Below are positions 50,583-58,168 of a stretch of 64,000 nt of DNA, piece by piece. Every line of letters begins with the position of its first letter. Within the stretch, counting starts at the first letter, position 1. Made by a program: the position numbers and the translations under genes. Under the pieces are notes generated by a model. That model made no database searches, had not been told where the DNA came from, and saw nothing but the letters and a program-made list of their open reading frames with translations. Source of the stretch: Prauserella flavalba (GTDB lineage: Bacteria > Actinomycetota > Actinomycetes > Mycobacteriales > Pseudonocardiaceae); NCBI RefSeq assembly GCF_003202235.1, contig NZ_MASU01000003.1, positions 62,001-126,000 on the forward strand. Reading direction: 5' to 3'.

Positions 50583-51873
50583 GTTCGGCCTCCTGTGTCG
50601 TCGCGGTGCCCACGTCGTGCAGCCCGGTCTCGCGCCAGCCCTCCGGCAGCAGGTGGTCGAGCACGTCGTCCACGGTCACCGCGCCGAGCAGATGGTCCTC
50701 GGCGTCCACGACCGGTGCGCACGTGAGGTTGTACGCCGCGAAGTACCGCGTGACGTCCGTCAGCGACGCGGTGGCGCGCAGCGGAGGCAGGTCGGTGTCG
50801 GCCGCGGCGGCCACCAGGTCGGCGGGCGGCTCGCGCAGCAGCTGCTGAAAATGCGCGCAGCCGACGTAGCGCCCGGTGGGCGTCGCGCTCGGCGGGCGGC
50901 ACACGAACACCATGCTCGCCAACGCGGGCGTCAGGTCGGGGTTGCGGATGTGCGCGAGCGCCTCGGCCACGGTCGCGTCGGGCGTCAGCACGACAGGCTC
51001 CGGAGTCATGAGCCCGCCAGCCGTGTCCGAGGAGTACTCCAGCAGCCGCTTGACCGGCTCCGACTCGTCCGGATGCATGAGCTCCAGCAGCCGGTTCTGG
51101 TCGGCCGGGGTCAGCTCCGAGAGCAGGTCGGCGGCGTCGTCGGGGTTCATCGCCTCGAGGATGTCGGCCGCGCGCTCCTCGGCGAGGTGGGAGAGCAGCT
51201 CCTTCTGGTTGTCCTCGGGCAGCTCCTCCAGCACGTCGGCGAGCCGTTCGTCATCCATCGCGTCGGCGACCTCCTGCCTGCGTTTGAGCGGCAGGTCGCG
51301 CAGGGTCGCGGCCACGTCCACCGCGCGCATCGTGTCGAACAGCATCAGCAGCTGGCCCGCGCCCTGCGGCTGGGCGGTGAGGTCGGCGAGCCCGAGGCCG
51401 GAGACGTCCGCCCAGGGCAGCACACGCAGCGCCGAGCGCCGCCTGCCGATGCCGAGCGGTCCGCTGCGTTCCTGGATCGCGAGCTTCGCGAGCACCCAGT
51501 CCCGCGTACGGGCCTGTTCCATCGCGGCGTCGACGACGGTGACCCTGGCACCGGTGGCGGAGAGCGTCGCCCGCGCGTCGAACAGCTGGCCCAGCACCAG
51601 CACCTCGTTGGGGCGCTGGGTGAACCGGCGCATGTTCACCGAGCCGCTGGCAAGCGTCACGGCGTTCGGCTCGATCGCGGTGACCCGCAGCATGGGCACG
51701 AAGACGCGACGGCGCGTGGCCAGCTCGACCACGAGGCCCAGCACGCGCGGCGGCTGCTGGTCGAGACGCAGACCGGCGACCAGATCGCGCACCTTGCCGA
51801 TCGACTCGCCGTCGGGGCCGAACACCGGCAGCCGTGCCAGCTGAGCTGCGAAGACCCTGTTCACGGCAGCCAT
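50575..51873 (-). CDS. MgtE N-domain and CBS protein lacking the transport domain (Rv1232c-like)
   Basis: A 432-residue soluble protein. It has PRC-barrel-like parts at about 1-75 and 90-165, an MgtE superhelical N-domain at about 180-265 (VAATLRDLPLKRRQEVADAM, LEELPEDNQKELLSHLAEERAAD, EAMNPDDAADLLSELTPAD), and paired CBS domains (about 290-420; GLMTPEPVVLTPDATVAEAL, APVVDAEDHLLGAVTVDDVLDH). There is no membrane part, so it cannot itself transport magnesium. It may sense Mg2+ or nucleotides and control a partner, with the overlapping DUF1003 membrane protein the obvious candidate. Confidence 0.88.
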   Translation of the reverse strand: MAAVNRVFAAQLARLPVFGPDGESIGKVRDLVAGLRLDQQPPRVLGLVVELATRRRVFVPMLRVTAIEPNAVTLASGSVNMRRFTQRPNEVLVLGQLFDARATLSATGARVTVVDAAMEQARTRDWVLAKLAIQERSGPLGIGRRRSALRVLPWADVSGLGLADLTAQPQGAGQLLMLFDTMRAVDVAATLRDLPLKRRQEVADAMDDERLADVLEELPEDNQKELLSHLAEERAADILEAMNPDDAADLLSELTPADQNRLLELMHPDESEPVKRLLEYSSDTAGGLMTPEPVVLTPDATVAEALAHIRNPDLTPALASMVFVCRPPSATPTGRYVGCAHFQQLLREPPADLVAAAADTDLPPLRATASLTDVTRYFAAYNLTCAPVVDAEDHLLGAVTVDDVLDHLLPEGWRETGLHDVGTATTQEAEHA

Positions 51874-51945
51874 GAGGCCAGACTATGCCGTCAGCGGTGC
51901 CATCGCCCGGCCACGCGCCGTGACGCGTGCGGAGCCTCTCGTCTG

Positions 51946-51996
51946 CCCCCAAGGCCACCTTTGTTGCGTTGAGCGCAACAAAGGTGGCCTTGGGGG
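51946..51996. repeat. AAGGCCACCTT palindrome, copy 5 (type A)
   Basis: A 51-bp inverted repeat with arms CCCCCAAGGCCACCTTTG. One base of the inner stem is mismatched (GAGCGC against GCGTT). Unlike the others it lies between two minus-strand genes: five bases after the kinase stop and about 70 bp before the MgtE-like start, so it ends the kinase transcript. Confidence 0.92.
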
Positions 51997-52000
51997 CCGT

Positions 52001-52897
52001 TCAGGAGCCCGCCGCCCAAGGGGCGATGTCGGTGACCGCGGCGAGCACGAAGTCGTCGGCGTCCTCCTCCACCGCCCACAGCCAGTTGACCACCGCGCGC
52101 ACGAGGGTCCAGTCGCGCGCGAGGTCGGCGTCCAGCTCCGCGGCGGCGACCACTGCGGCGAACCGTTCCGCGAGCGGCGACTCGGCCCGCCGGTTCCACA
52201 GCAGCGGGATCACGCCGAACTCCACGTCGGCGACGATCGGTTTCGGGTCGATCACCAGCCACGGCTCCCGGGTGCCTGCGAGGACGTTCTCGAAGTGCGG
52301 ATCCTCGTTGACCATCAGGTTCGCGCGGCGCGGCCCCCGTTCGCGGCACACCTCGACCGCCGCGTCCAGCAGCCGTTTCGGCAGCGGCCTGCCCAGCTCC
52401 TCCCAGTAGCCCGGCAGCTCGTCGGCCCATCCGGCGGCGTCGACCCGCAGGTCCCGGCGCAGCGGCGGGGGCGGGACGGCGAGCCTGCGCAGCAGCCCCC
52501 CGGCGACGTTCACGGCCTCGTCGATCGACACGTCCGCGAGCGAGGAGCCTGCGGCCAGCCGTTCCAGCAGCAACGCGCCCTCGGCCGGGTCGCTCTCCAG
52601 CAGCCTCACCGCACCCTCGCCGTTCCACGCCGCGAGCGCCACGGGCTCGTCGCGGGTCTCGGTGTCGAGCCACGTCAGCTTGAGCACGGCAGGTACGCCG
52701 CGCCGCCGCACCGGAACGACCAGGCCGACGTAGCCGTGCAGCACGGGCCCGTCCGGCTCGAGGTCCCAGGCCCGGCAGTACCGCCGCGCCAGTGCGGGCA
52801 GCCGTGCCAGCCACCTCCGGCCCGCCTCGCCCTCGTGCTGCCCGAGCCGCTCCGCGAAGGCGCCGGGAATAGTCGCGTCGCGCACGATCATCAGCAT
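52001..52897 (-). CDS. Aminoglycoside/hydroxyurea phosphotransferase-like kinase
   Basis: A 298-residue APH-type kinase. Landmarks are VPVRRRGVPAVLKLTW (nucleotide-binding Lys), GAVRLLESDPAEGALLLERL, NLMVNEDPHFENVLAG (in place of the catalytic HGDxxxxN) and WLVIDPKPIVADVEFGV (the metal-binding Asp, as in the streptomycin 6-kinase group). It resembles StrN/hydroxyurea kinases. It could phosphorylate an antibiotic or a metabolite; resistance is not shown. The catalytic loop DPHFEN fits the subfamily. The start is the ATG at 52897; the open frame to 53428 is antisense. Confidence 0.86.
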   Translation of the reverse strand: MLMIVRDATIPGAFAERLGQHEGEAGRRWLARLPALARRYCRAWDLEPDGPVLHGYVGLVVPVRRRGVPAVLKLTWLDTETRDEPVALAAWNGEGAVRLLESDPAEGALLLERLAAGSSLADVSIDEAVNVAGGLLRRLAVPPPPLRRDLRVDAAGWADELPGYWEELGRPLPKRLLDAAVEVCRERGPRRANLMVNEDPHFENVLAGTREPWLVIDPKPIVADVEFGVIPLLWNRRAESPLAERFAAVVAAAELDADLARDWTLVRAVVNWLWAVEEDADDFVLAAVTDIAPWAAGS

Positions 52898-52966
52898 TTC
52901 AGCAGGATCAAACCCTTTCGCCGGGAGTACGATCGGTTGACAGGGGTTCACCATCTGGGAGCCGCC

Positions 52967-53830
52967 ATGCTGGTAGAGATCCTGACCACCGTGGCCGCCA
53001 TCGGCGCTGTCGGGCTGGCGGCCAGCGTACGGGTCGTGAAGCAGTTCGAACGCGGTCTCGTGTTCCGCTTCGGCAGAGTGGACAGCCCGCCCCGCGAGCC
53101 GGGGCTCACCATGATCGTCCCCATCGTCGACCGGTTGACCAAGGTCAACATGCAGATCGTGACGCTGCCCGTGCCCGCGCAGGACGGCATCACCCGCGAC
53201 AACGTGACCGTGCGCGTCGACGCCGTCGTGTACTTCAAGGTGATCGACCCGAAGCAGGCGATCGTCGGTGTCGAGAACTACCGGTTCGCGATGTTGCAGG
53301 TGGCCCAGACCTCGCTGCGCTCGATCATCGGCAAGAGCGATCTCGACGACCTGCTGTCCAACCGCGAGCGGCTGAACGAGGGCCTCGAGCTGATGATCGA
53401 CAGCCCCGCGCTGGCCTGGGGCATCCACATCGACCGGGTGGAGATCAAGGACGTCGCGCTGCCGGAGACGATGAAGCGGGCGATGTCGCGGCAGGCCGAG
53501 GCCGAGCGCGAACGGCGCGGTCGCGTCATCGCCGCCGACGGCGAGCTGCAGGCGTCGGAGAAGCTAGCCAAGGCCGCCGAGCAGATGGCCCACACACCCG
53601 CCGCGTTGCAGCTGCGGCTGCTGGAGACCGTGGTGGAAGTGGCGGCGGAGAAGAACTCGACGCTGGTGCTGCCGTTCCCGGTCGAGCTGCTGCGCTTCCT
53701 CGACAAGGCCGCGGCAGGCGCCGACCAGCCGTCGGTGCCTGAGCAGAACCGCACGGTGTCCAACGGGGAGCGCGGCGCCGCGCAGCTGACCCCGGCGGAC
53801 GAGACGGGAACGGGTCATACTCAGCGGTAA
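52967..53830 (+). CDS. SPFH/band-7 (stomatin-like) membrane protein
   Basis: A 287-residue stomatin/slipin protein with one N-terminal membrane segment (about 1-22). A band-7 domain (about 25-210) follows, with FERGLVFRFGRVDSPPREPG, NVTVRVDAVVYFKVIDPKQA, LRSIIGKSDLDDLLSNRERL and IDRVEIKDVALPETMKRAMS. A coiled coil comes next (AEAERERRGRVIAADGELQA), then a disordered tail. It would form membrane microdomain scaffolds. The ATG at 52967 is used; the open frame to 51872 runs antisense over the kinase. The adjacent NfeD-type partner common with slipins is not present. Confidence 0.9.
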   Translation: MLVEILTTVAAIGAVGLAASVRVVKQFERGLVFRFGRVDSPPREPGLTMIVPIVDRLTKVNMQIVTLPVPAQDGITRDNVTVRVDAVVYFKVIDPKQAIVGVENYRFAMLQVAQTSLRSIIGKSDLDDLLSNRERLNEGLELMIDSPALAWGIHIDRVEIKDVALPETMKRAMSRQAEAERERRGRVIAADGELQASEKLAKAAEQMAHTPAALQLRLLETVVEVAAEKNSTLVLPFPVELLRFLDKAAAGADQPSVPEQNRTVSNGERGAAQLTPADETGTGHTQR

Positions 53831-53858
53831 CCAAACGCCGAGTCACGGGAGACGAAGC

Positions 53859-55055
53859 ATGGCCCGCCTTGCGCAGACCGCTGGTTTGACCGATGTGCAG
53901 CAGGAGATTGTGTCCACGGTGCGGGGGTTCGTGGATAAGGAGATCGTTCCGTGTGCGCAGGAGCTGGAGCGTGGGGATGTGTATCCGGCGGACATTGTGG
54001 CGGGGATGCGGGAGATGGGCCTGTTCGGGCTGATGATCCCGGAGGAGTTTGGTGGGTTGGGTGAGTCGCTGCTGACGTATGCGCTGGTGGTGGAGGAGAT
54101 CGCGCGGGGGTGGATGAGTGTGTCGGGGGTGATCAACACGCATTTCATCGTGGCGTACATGATTTCCCGGCACGGTACCGAGGAGCAGAAGCGGTATTTC
54201 CTGCCCAGGATGGCCACGGGGGAGGTGCGGGGGGCGTTTTCGATGTCGGAGCCGGATCTGGGGTCGGATGTGGCGGCGATCAAGACTCGTGCCCGGCGGG
54301 ATGGGGACGAGTACGTCATCGATGGGGCGAAGATGTGGCTGACCAATGGGGGCACGTCGAATTTGATCGCGGTGCTGGCCCGGACGGAGGAGGGGGCGGA
54401 GAAGCCGCATCGGAATTTGACGGCGTTGTTGGTGGAGAAGCCGGAGGGCTATGGGGAGGTGGCGCCGGGGCTGACGATTCCGGGCAAGATCGACAAGATG
54501 GGTTACAAGGGGGTGGATACCACCGAGGCGGTGTTTGACGGGTTCCGGGTGCCTGCCTCCCGGGTGCTGGGGGAGGCGCCGGGCCGGGGGTTCGGGTTCA
54601 TGATGGACGGTATTGAGGTGGGGCGGGTGAACGTGGCGGCGCGGGCGTGTGGGATCGCGATCCGGGCGTTCGAGCTGGCGGTGGAGTATGCCCAGCAGCG
54701 TCGCACGTTCGGTAAGCCGATCGCTGAGCATCAGGCGATCGCGTTCAAGCTGGCGGAGATGGCCACGAAGGTGGAGGCGGCGCATTTGATGATGGTCAAT
54801 GCGGCGCGGTTGAAGGATGCGGGGGCGCGTAACGACGTGGAGGCGGGGATGGCGAAGCTGCTCGCGTCGGAGTATTGCGCGGAGGTGACCCAGGAGGCGT
54901 TCCGTATTCATGGTGGTTACGGCTATTCCAAGGAGTATGAGATCGAGCGGCTGATGCGTGAGGCGCCGTTCCTGCTCATCGGGGAGGGCACCAGCGAGAT
55001 CCAGAAGACCATCATCAGCCGCGGCCTGCTCCGCGAATACAAAACCAAGAACTGA
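53859..55055 (+). CDS. Acyl-CoA dehydrogenase with atypical codon use
   Basis: A 398-residue acyl-CoA dehydrogenase. EEFGGLGESLLTYALVVEEI, FSMSEPDLGSDVAAIKTRAR (FAD/substrate motif 1), ARACGIAIRAFELAVEYAQQ, HGGYGYSKEYEIERLMREAP and GEGTSEIQK, with the catalytic Glu in the expected E-G-T context, are all present. It oxidises a short or branched acyl-CoA. Bases 53880-54960 use GAT, GGG, GTG and CGT where neighbours use GAC, GGC, GTC and CGC; the last 60 or so bases return to normal. This suggests transfer or gene conversion. It may act with the CoA-transferase set downstream. Confidence 0.95.
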   Translation: MARLAQTAGLTDVQQEIVSTVRGFVDKEIVPCAQELERGDVYPADIVAGMREMGLFGLMIPEEFGGLGESLLTYALVVEEIARGWMSVSGVINTHFIVAYMISRHGTEEQKRYFLPRMATGEVRGAFSMSEPDLGSDVAAIKTRARRDGDEYVIDGAKMWLTNGGTSNLIAVLARTEEGAEKPHRNLTALLVEKPEGYGEVAPGLTIPGKIDKMGYKGVDTTEAVFDGFRVPASRVLGEAPGRGFGFMMDGIEVGRVNVAARACGIAIRAFELAVEYAQQRRTFGKPIAEHQAIAFKLAEMATKVEAAHLMMVNAARLKDAGARNDVEAGMAKLLASEYCAEVTQEAFRIHGGYGYSKEYEIERLMREAPFLLIGEGTSEIQKTIISRGLLREYKTKN

Positions 55056-55093
55056 CCCCCCCACCGCGGTGACCCTCACCGCGCTGACCCCAC

Positions 55094-55148
55094 TGCGGTG
55101 AAGGCCACCATGCCTGCGTTCAACGCAGTGAAGGTGGCCTTCACTGCG
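55094..55148. repeat. AAGGCCACCTT palindrome, copy 6 (imperfect, mixed type)
   Basis: Left arm GCGGTGAAGGCCACC then ATGCCTGCGTT. Right arm AACGCAGTGAAGGTGGCCTTCACTGC. The left inner part matches the GCCTG variant seen at 55858 and the right inner part the CACTG variant, so several inner pairs are broken. It lies between the dehydrogenase and IclR genes on the same strand, at the 3' end of the former. Confidence 0.85.
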
Positions 55149-55186
55149 GTCGGCCGGCCTCGAGGGCGCGGGGCTACCGTGGCGAT

Positions 55187-55843
55187 GTGGTGACGAAGGA
55201 AACCGGGGAGACCGGGGTTTCGACAGGGGTCGGCGTGCTGGACCGCGTCGTGGCGATCCTCGACGCGGTGGAGCGGGCGCCGATGGGCGCGAGTGAGCTG
55301 GCCCGGCATCTCGGGCTGTCGGTGCCGACGGCGCACCGCCTCGTCTCGGGCATGGTGCGGCACGGCCTGCTGCGCCGCGACGCCGAGGGGCGACACCACA
55401 TCGGGCACCGGTTCACGTCGTCGGCGCTCGCGGGCGCGGCCGTCCCGGTGCTGAAGGAACTGGGCCGCGCGACGGGGGAGACCGCGCAGTTGTGGGTGCG
55501 GCGGGATGCGGACCGGCTCTGCCTCGCGAGCGTCGAGTCGCCGGAGGAACTGCGCGCGTCCGTGCCCGTCGGCACCACGCTTCCGTTGTCCGCCAAGGGA
55601 TCCGCCGCGCTCGCGCTCACCGAGCCTGCGACGGGCTCGCCGCGCTGGCAGGAGAGCGTCTCGGAACGCACTCCCGGGTTGTGTTCGGTGAGCGCCGCGG
55701 TGTGGCACGGCGACGAAGTGGTCGCCGCGGTGTGTCTCGCGGCCCCGGTGTCGCGTGTGAGTGCCGCCGGCCCCGGCGCCGACTACGGAGACCTGGTGGT
55801 CGCCGCCGCCGACGAGCTGAGCGACACCCTCCGCTACCGCTGA
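55187..55843 (+). CDS. IclR-family transcriptional regulator
   Basis: A 218-residue IclR protein. The winged helix is at about 15-75 (GVLDRVVAILDAVERAP, then ASELARHLGLSVPTAHRLVSGM) and the effector domain follows (VGTTLPLSAKGSAALALTEP, SVSAAVWHGDEVVAAVCLAA). It is shorter than many IclR proteins in the effector part. It sits between the dehydrogenase and the CoA-transferase operon, which has a symmetric site in its upstream region, so that operon is the likely target. GTG at 55187. Confidence 0.9.
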   Translation: MVTKETGETGVSTGVGVLDRVVAILDAVERAPMGASELARHLGLSVPTAHRLVSGMVRHGLLRRDAEGRHHIGHRFTSSALAGAAVPVLKELGRATGETAQLWVRRDADRLCLASVESPEELRASVPVGTTLPLSAKGSAALALTEPATGSPRWQESVSERTPGLCSVSAAVWHGDEVVAAVCLAAPVSRVSAAGPGADYGDLVVAAADELSDTLRYR

Positions 55844-55857
55844 CCCGTCCGAAGCCT

Positions 55858-55914
55858 CTGCAGTGAAGGCCACCTTGCCTGCGTTCAACGCAGGCAAGGT
55901 GGCCTTCACTGCAG
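55858..55914. repeat. AAGGCCACCTT palindrome, copy 7 (compensated variant)
   Basis: A 57-bp inverted repeat with perfect arms (CTGCAGTGAAGGCCACCTTG ... ). The inner stem is GCCTGCGTT with AACGCAGGC, where other B copies have CACTGCGTT with AACGCAGTG. Changes are present on both arms, so pairing is kept. It lies 15 bp after the IclR stop. Confidence 0.93.
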
Positions 55915-55965
55915 TTTGGGGCTTGCTCTCGGTGGGTTCGTGCGCTTATCGTCCTTCTCGTTAAT

Positions 55966-55981
55966 TGAGTATATATGCTCA
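55966..55981. promoter_or_regulatory. Candidate operator upstream of the CoA-transferase operon
   Basis: TGAGTATATATGCTCA is a 16-bp near-palindrome (seven of eight pairs) inside a strikingly AT-rich patch (55959-55987), 24 bp before the CoA-transferase ATG. Position and symmetry suit binding by the adjacent IclR regulator or overlap with the -10 region. Confidence 0.55.
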
Positions 55982-56005
55982 TTATTTGAGAAGCGAGGAG
56001 TGCTG

Positions 56006-57217
56006 ATGGCAGAGGCGCCGTTGACCGGGATCCGCGTGCTCGAGCTGGGCAACTTCATCGCTGGCCCCTTCGCGACCCGGATCTTCGCGGACTTCGGCGC
56101 GGAGGTCGTCAAGATCGAGCGCCCCGGCGTCGGCGACGAGCTGCGCGGCTGGCGGCGCACTCGCGGCGAGACGTCGATGATGTTCCGCACCGTGGCGCGC
56201 AACAAGAAGTCGGTGACGCTCGACCTCGCCTCGTCCGAGGGCAGGGAGATCGCGCTCGACCTCGTCCGCCACAGCGACGTCGTGGTGGAGAACTTCCGCC
56301 CCGGCACGCTCGAGCGCTGGGGGCTCGGCCCGGACGAACTCACCGCCGTCAACCCCGACGTCGTGTTCGTGCGCATCTCCGGCTACGGCCAGACCGGCCC
56401 CTACCGCGACCGTGCCGGGTTCGGCGGCGTGGCCGAGGCGTTCGCCGGGCTGCGCAACATCACCGGCTACCCGGACCGCCCTCCGGTGCGCCCCGCGGCC
56501 CCCATCGGCGACGCCACGGCGGGCCTCTACGGCGCCATCGGGGCGCTGATGTTGTTGCTGGCCAAGGAAAAAGGCCGGGCTCAAGCAGGACCCAAGGTCG
56601 TCGACGTCGCGCTGTACGAGTCGGTGTTCATGACGATGGAGTCGCTGATCCCCGACTACGACGCCTACGGCATGGTGCGCGAGCGCACGGCCGGCAACCT
56701 CCCCGGCGTGGTCCCGAGCGGCGTCTACCCGACCTCCGACGGGCAGTCCGTGATGATCTCCGGCAACTCCAGCGGCGCCTTCGGCAGGCTCATGCGGACG
56801 GTCGGCAGACCGGACCTCGCCGACGACCCCGAGCTGGCCGACGGCGACGCGCGGTACGCCCGCGAGCGCGAGCTCGACGACGCCATCACCGCGTGGACGC
56901 GGCGGCATTCCGCGCCCGAGGCCGTCCGCATCCTGAGCGACGCCGGCGTGCCCGCAGGCCCGGTGTACGACGCTCGCGCGATCGCCGAGGACGAGCACTA
57001 CCAGGCTCGCGGCATGCTGCGGCCGCTCGAGGTCGTGGTGGACGGCGACCCGGAGAAGATCCGGTTCCCGGGCGTGGTTCCGCACCTCCCGGCGACCCCG
57101 GGCGACGTCCGCTGGCCGGGCCCCGAGCTCGGCGAGCACACCGAGTCCGTACTGAGCGAGGTGCTCGGCCTCTCGGGTGAGCGGATCGCCGATTTCCGCG
57201 CCAGGAAGGTGGTCTGA
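56006..57217 (+). CDS. CaiB/BaiF family III CoA-transferase
   Basis: A 403-residue family III CoA-transferase: GIRVLELGNFIAGPFATRIFADFGAEV, KIERPGVGDELRGW, VTLDLASSEGRE, VVVENFRPGTLERWG, FGGVAEAFAGLRNITGYPDRP, GDATAGLYGAIGALM (aspartate nucleophile in the D-A-T context). It moves CoA from a donor such as succinyl-CoA to a carboxylic acid. With the HMG-CoA-lyase-like gene two bases after it and a dicarboxylate carrier next, a 3-hydroxy-3-methylglutarate or citramalate-type substrate is plausible. ATG at 56006 follows GCGAGGAG. Confidence 0.93.
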   Translation: MAEAPLTGIRVLELGNFIAGPFATRIFADFGAEVVKIERPGVGDELRGWRRTRGETSMMFRTVARNKKSVTLDLASSEGREIALDLVRHSDVVVENFRPGTLERWGLGPDELTAVNPDVVFVRISGYGQTGPYRDRAGFGGVAEAFAGLRNITGYPDRPPVRPAAPIGDATAGLYGAIGALMLLLAKEKGRAQAGPKVVDVALYESVFMTMESLIPDYDAYGMVRERTAGNLPGVVPSGVYPTSDGQSVMISGNSSGAFGRLMRTVGRPDLADDPELADGDARYARERELDDAITAWTRRHSAPEAVRILSDAGVPAGPVYDARAIAEDEHYQARGMLRPLEVVVDGDPEKIRFPGVVPHLPATPGDVRWPGPELGEHTESVLSEVLGLSGERIADFRARKVV

Positions 57218-57219
57218 GG

Positions 57220-58074
57220 ATGAGCGTCACGATCACCGACGTCGTGCTGCGCGACGGCCTGCAGGACGAGCCCGTCGTGGTGCCCGTCGCCGACCGGCTC
57301 GCCATCGCGGAGGCGCTCACGGACGCGGGCCTGCGCCACCTCGAGGTCGCGTCGTTCGTCAATCCCCGCCGGGTGCCGCAGATGAGTGGCGCCGAGGAAC
57401 TGCTCGCGAACCTGCCGAAGGTACCCGTGCGATACAGCGTGCTGGCCCTCAACGCCCGCGGCGTCGAGCGGGCCGTGGCGGCGGGCGCGCAGGAGGTCGT
57501 GCTGGTCACCTCGGCCAGCCAGGGGCACAGCAAGGCCAACGCGGGCAAGGACGTCGACGCCGCACTGTCCGATGTGGCCGATGCGGTGGCGGCGCATCCC
57601 GAGGTGGAGTTCGTCGCCGGGATCTCCACGGCGTTCGTGTGCCCGTTCGACGGCGAGATCGACGCCTCGGTGACCCTGCGGATCGCCCGCCGGTTCGCCG
57701 GTATGGGCATCCGCCGCATCGGCCTCGCCGACACGCTCGGCACCGCCGAACCCGGGCAGGTCCTGAATACGCTGCGGGTGGTCAGAGAAGCGCTGCCCGG
57801 CAACGAGTTCGGCCTGCACCTGCACAACGCACACGGTCGCGCGCTCGACACCGTCGACGCCGCGATCGACGAGGGGATCACCCGGTTCGACAGCGCCGCG
57901 GGAGGCTACGGCGGCTGCCCCTTCGCCCCCGGCGCCCACGGCAACATCGCCACCGGGGAACTGGTGGCCCATCTCCACGCGCGAGGCATCCCCACCGGGA
58001 TCGACGAGCGCGCTCTCGCCCACGCCGTCGCCGTGCTGGAGGAGGCGCTGGCCCGCGCGACACCGCTGACCTGA
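57220..58074 (+). CDS. Hydroxymethylglutaryl-CoA lyase-like enzyme
   Basis: A 284-residue TIM-barrel lyase of the HMGL family. VVLRDGLQDEP (metal-binding Asp) is at residues 8-18, SFVNPRRVPQMS, LVTSASQGHSKANAGKD, GLADTLGTAEPGQV, GLHLHNAHGRALDTV (His pair) and DSAAGGYGGCPFAPGAHGN (catalytic Cys in the G-G-C-P-F loop) follow. It cleaves a 3-hydroxy-3-methyl acyl-CoA, giving acetyl-CoA and a keto product. The exact acyl group could be HMG-CoA or citramalyl-CoA. It is two bases after the CoA-transferase stop. Confidence 0.92.
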   Translation: MSVTITDVVLRDGLQDEPVVVPVADRLAIAEALTDAGLRHLEVASFVNPRRVPQMSGAEELLANLPKVPVRYSVLALNARGVERAVAAGAQEVVLVTSASQGHSKANAGKDVDAALSDVADAVAAHPEVEFVAGISTAFVCPFDGEIDASVTLRIARRFAGMGIRRIGLADTLGTAEPGQVLNTLRVVREALPGNEFGLHLHNAHGRALDTVDAAIDEGITRFDSAAGGYGGCPFAPGAHGNIATGELVAHLHARGIPTGIDERALAHAVAVLEEALARATPLT

Positions 58075-58168
58075 CCGGTCGGCACCAGCCCGTTCACGCA
58101 GTTCCCGTCAATGGTGACGTGGCCCGGAGGCAGCGAGCCCGGGTCGTGCGTACCGGAATAGGTCGGCA

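Noticed and set aside
52001-52897. Antibiotic resistance gene
   Set aside because: The fold is of the phosphotransferase type, but substrate cannot be read from sequence and many such kinases act on metabolites.
51872-52966. Long N-terminal extension of the stomatin-like protein
   Set aside because: The open frame runs antisense over the kinase gene and through a palindrome. The ATG at 52967 gives the normal N-terminal membrane segment.
53526-55079. Open frame of 517 codons antisense to the acyl-CoA dehydrogenase
   Set aside because: It is His/Arg/Pro-rich without domains. It stays open because the dehydrogenase gene has an unusual codon bias that removes antisense stops.
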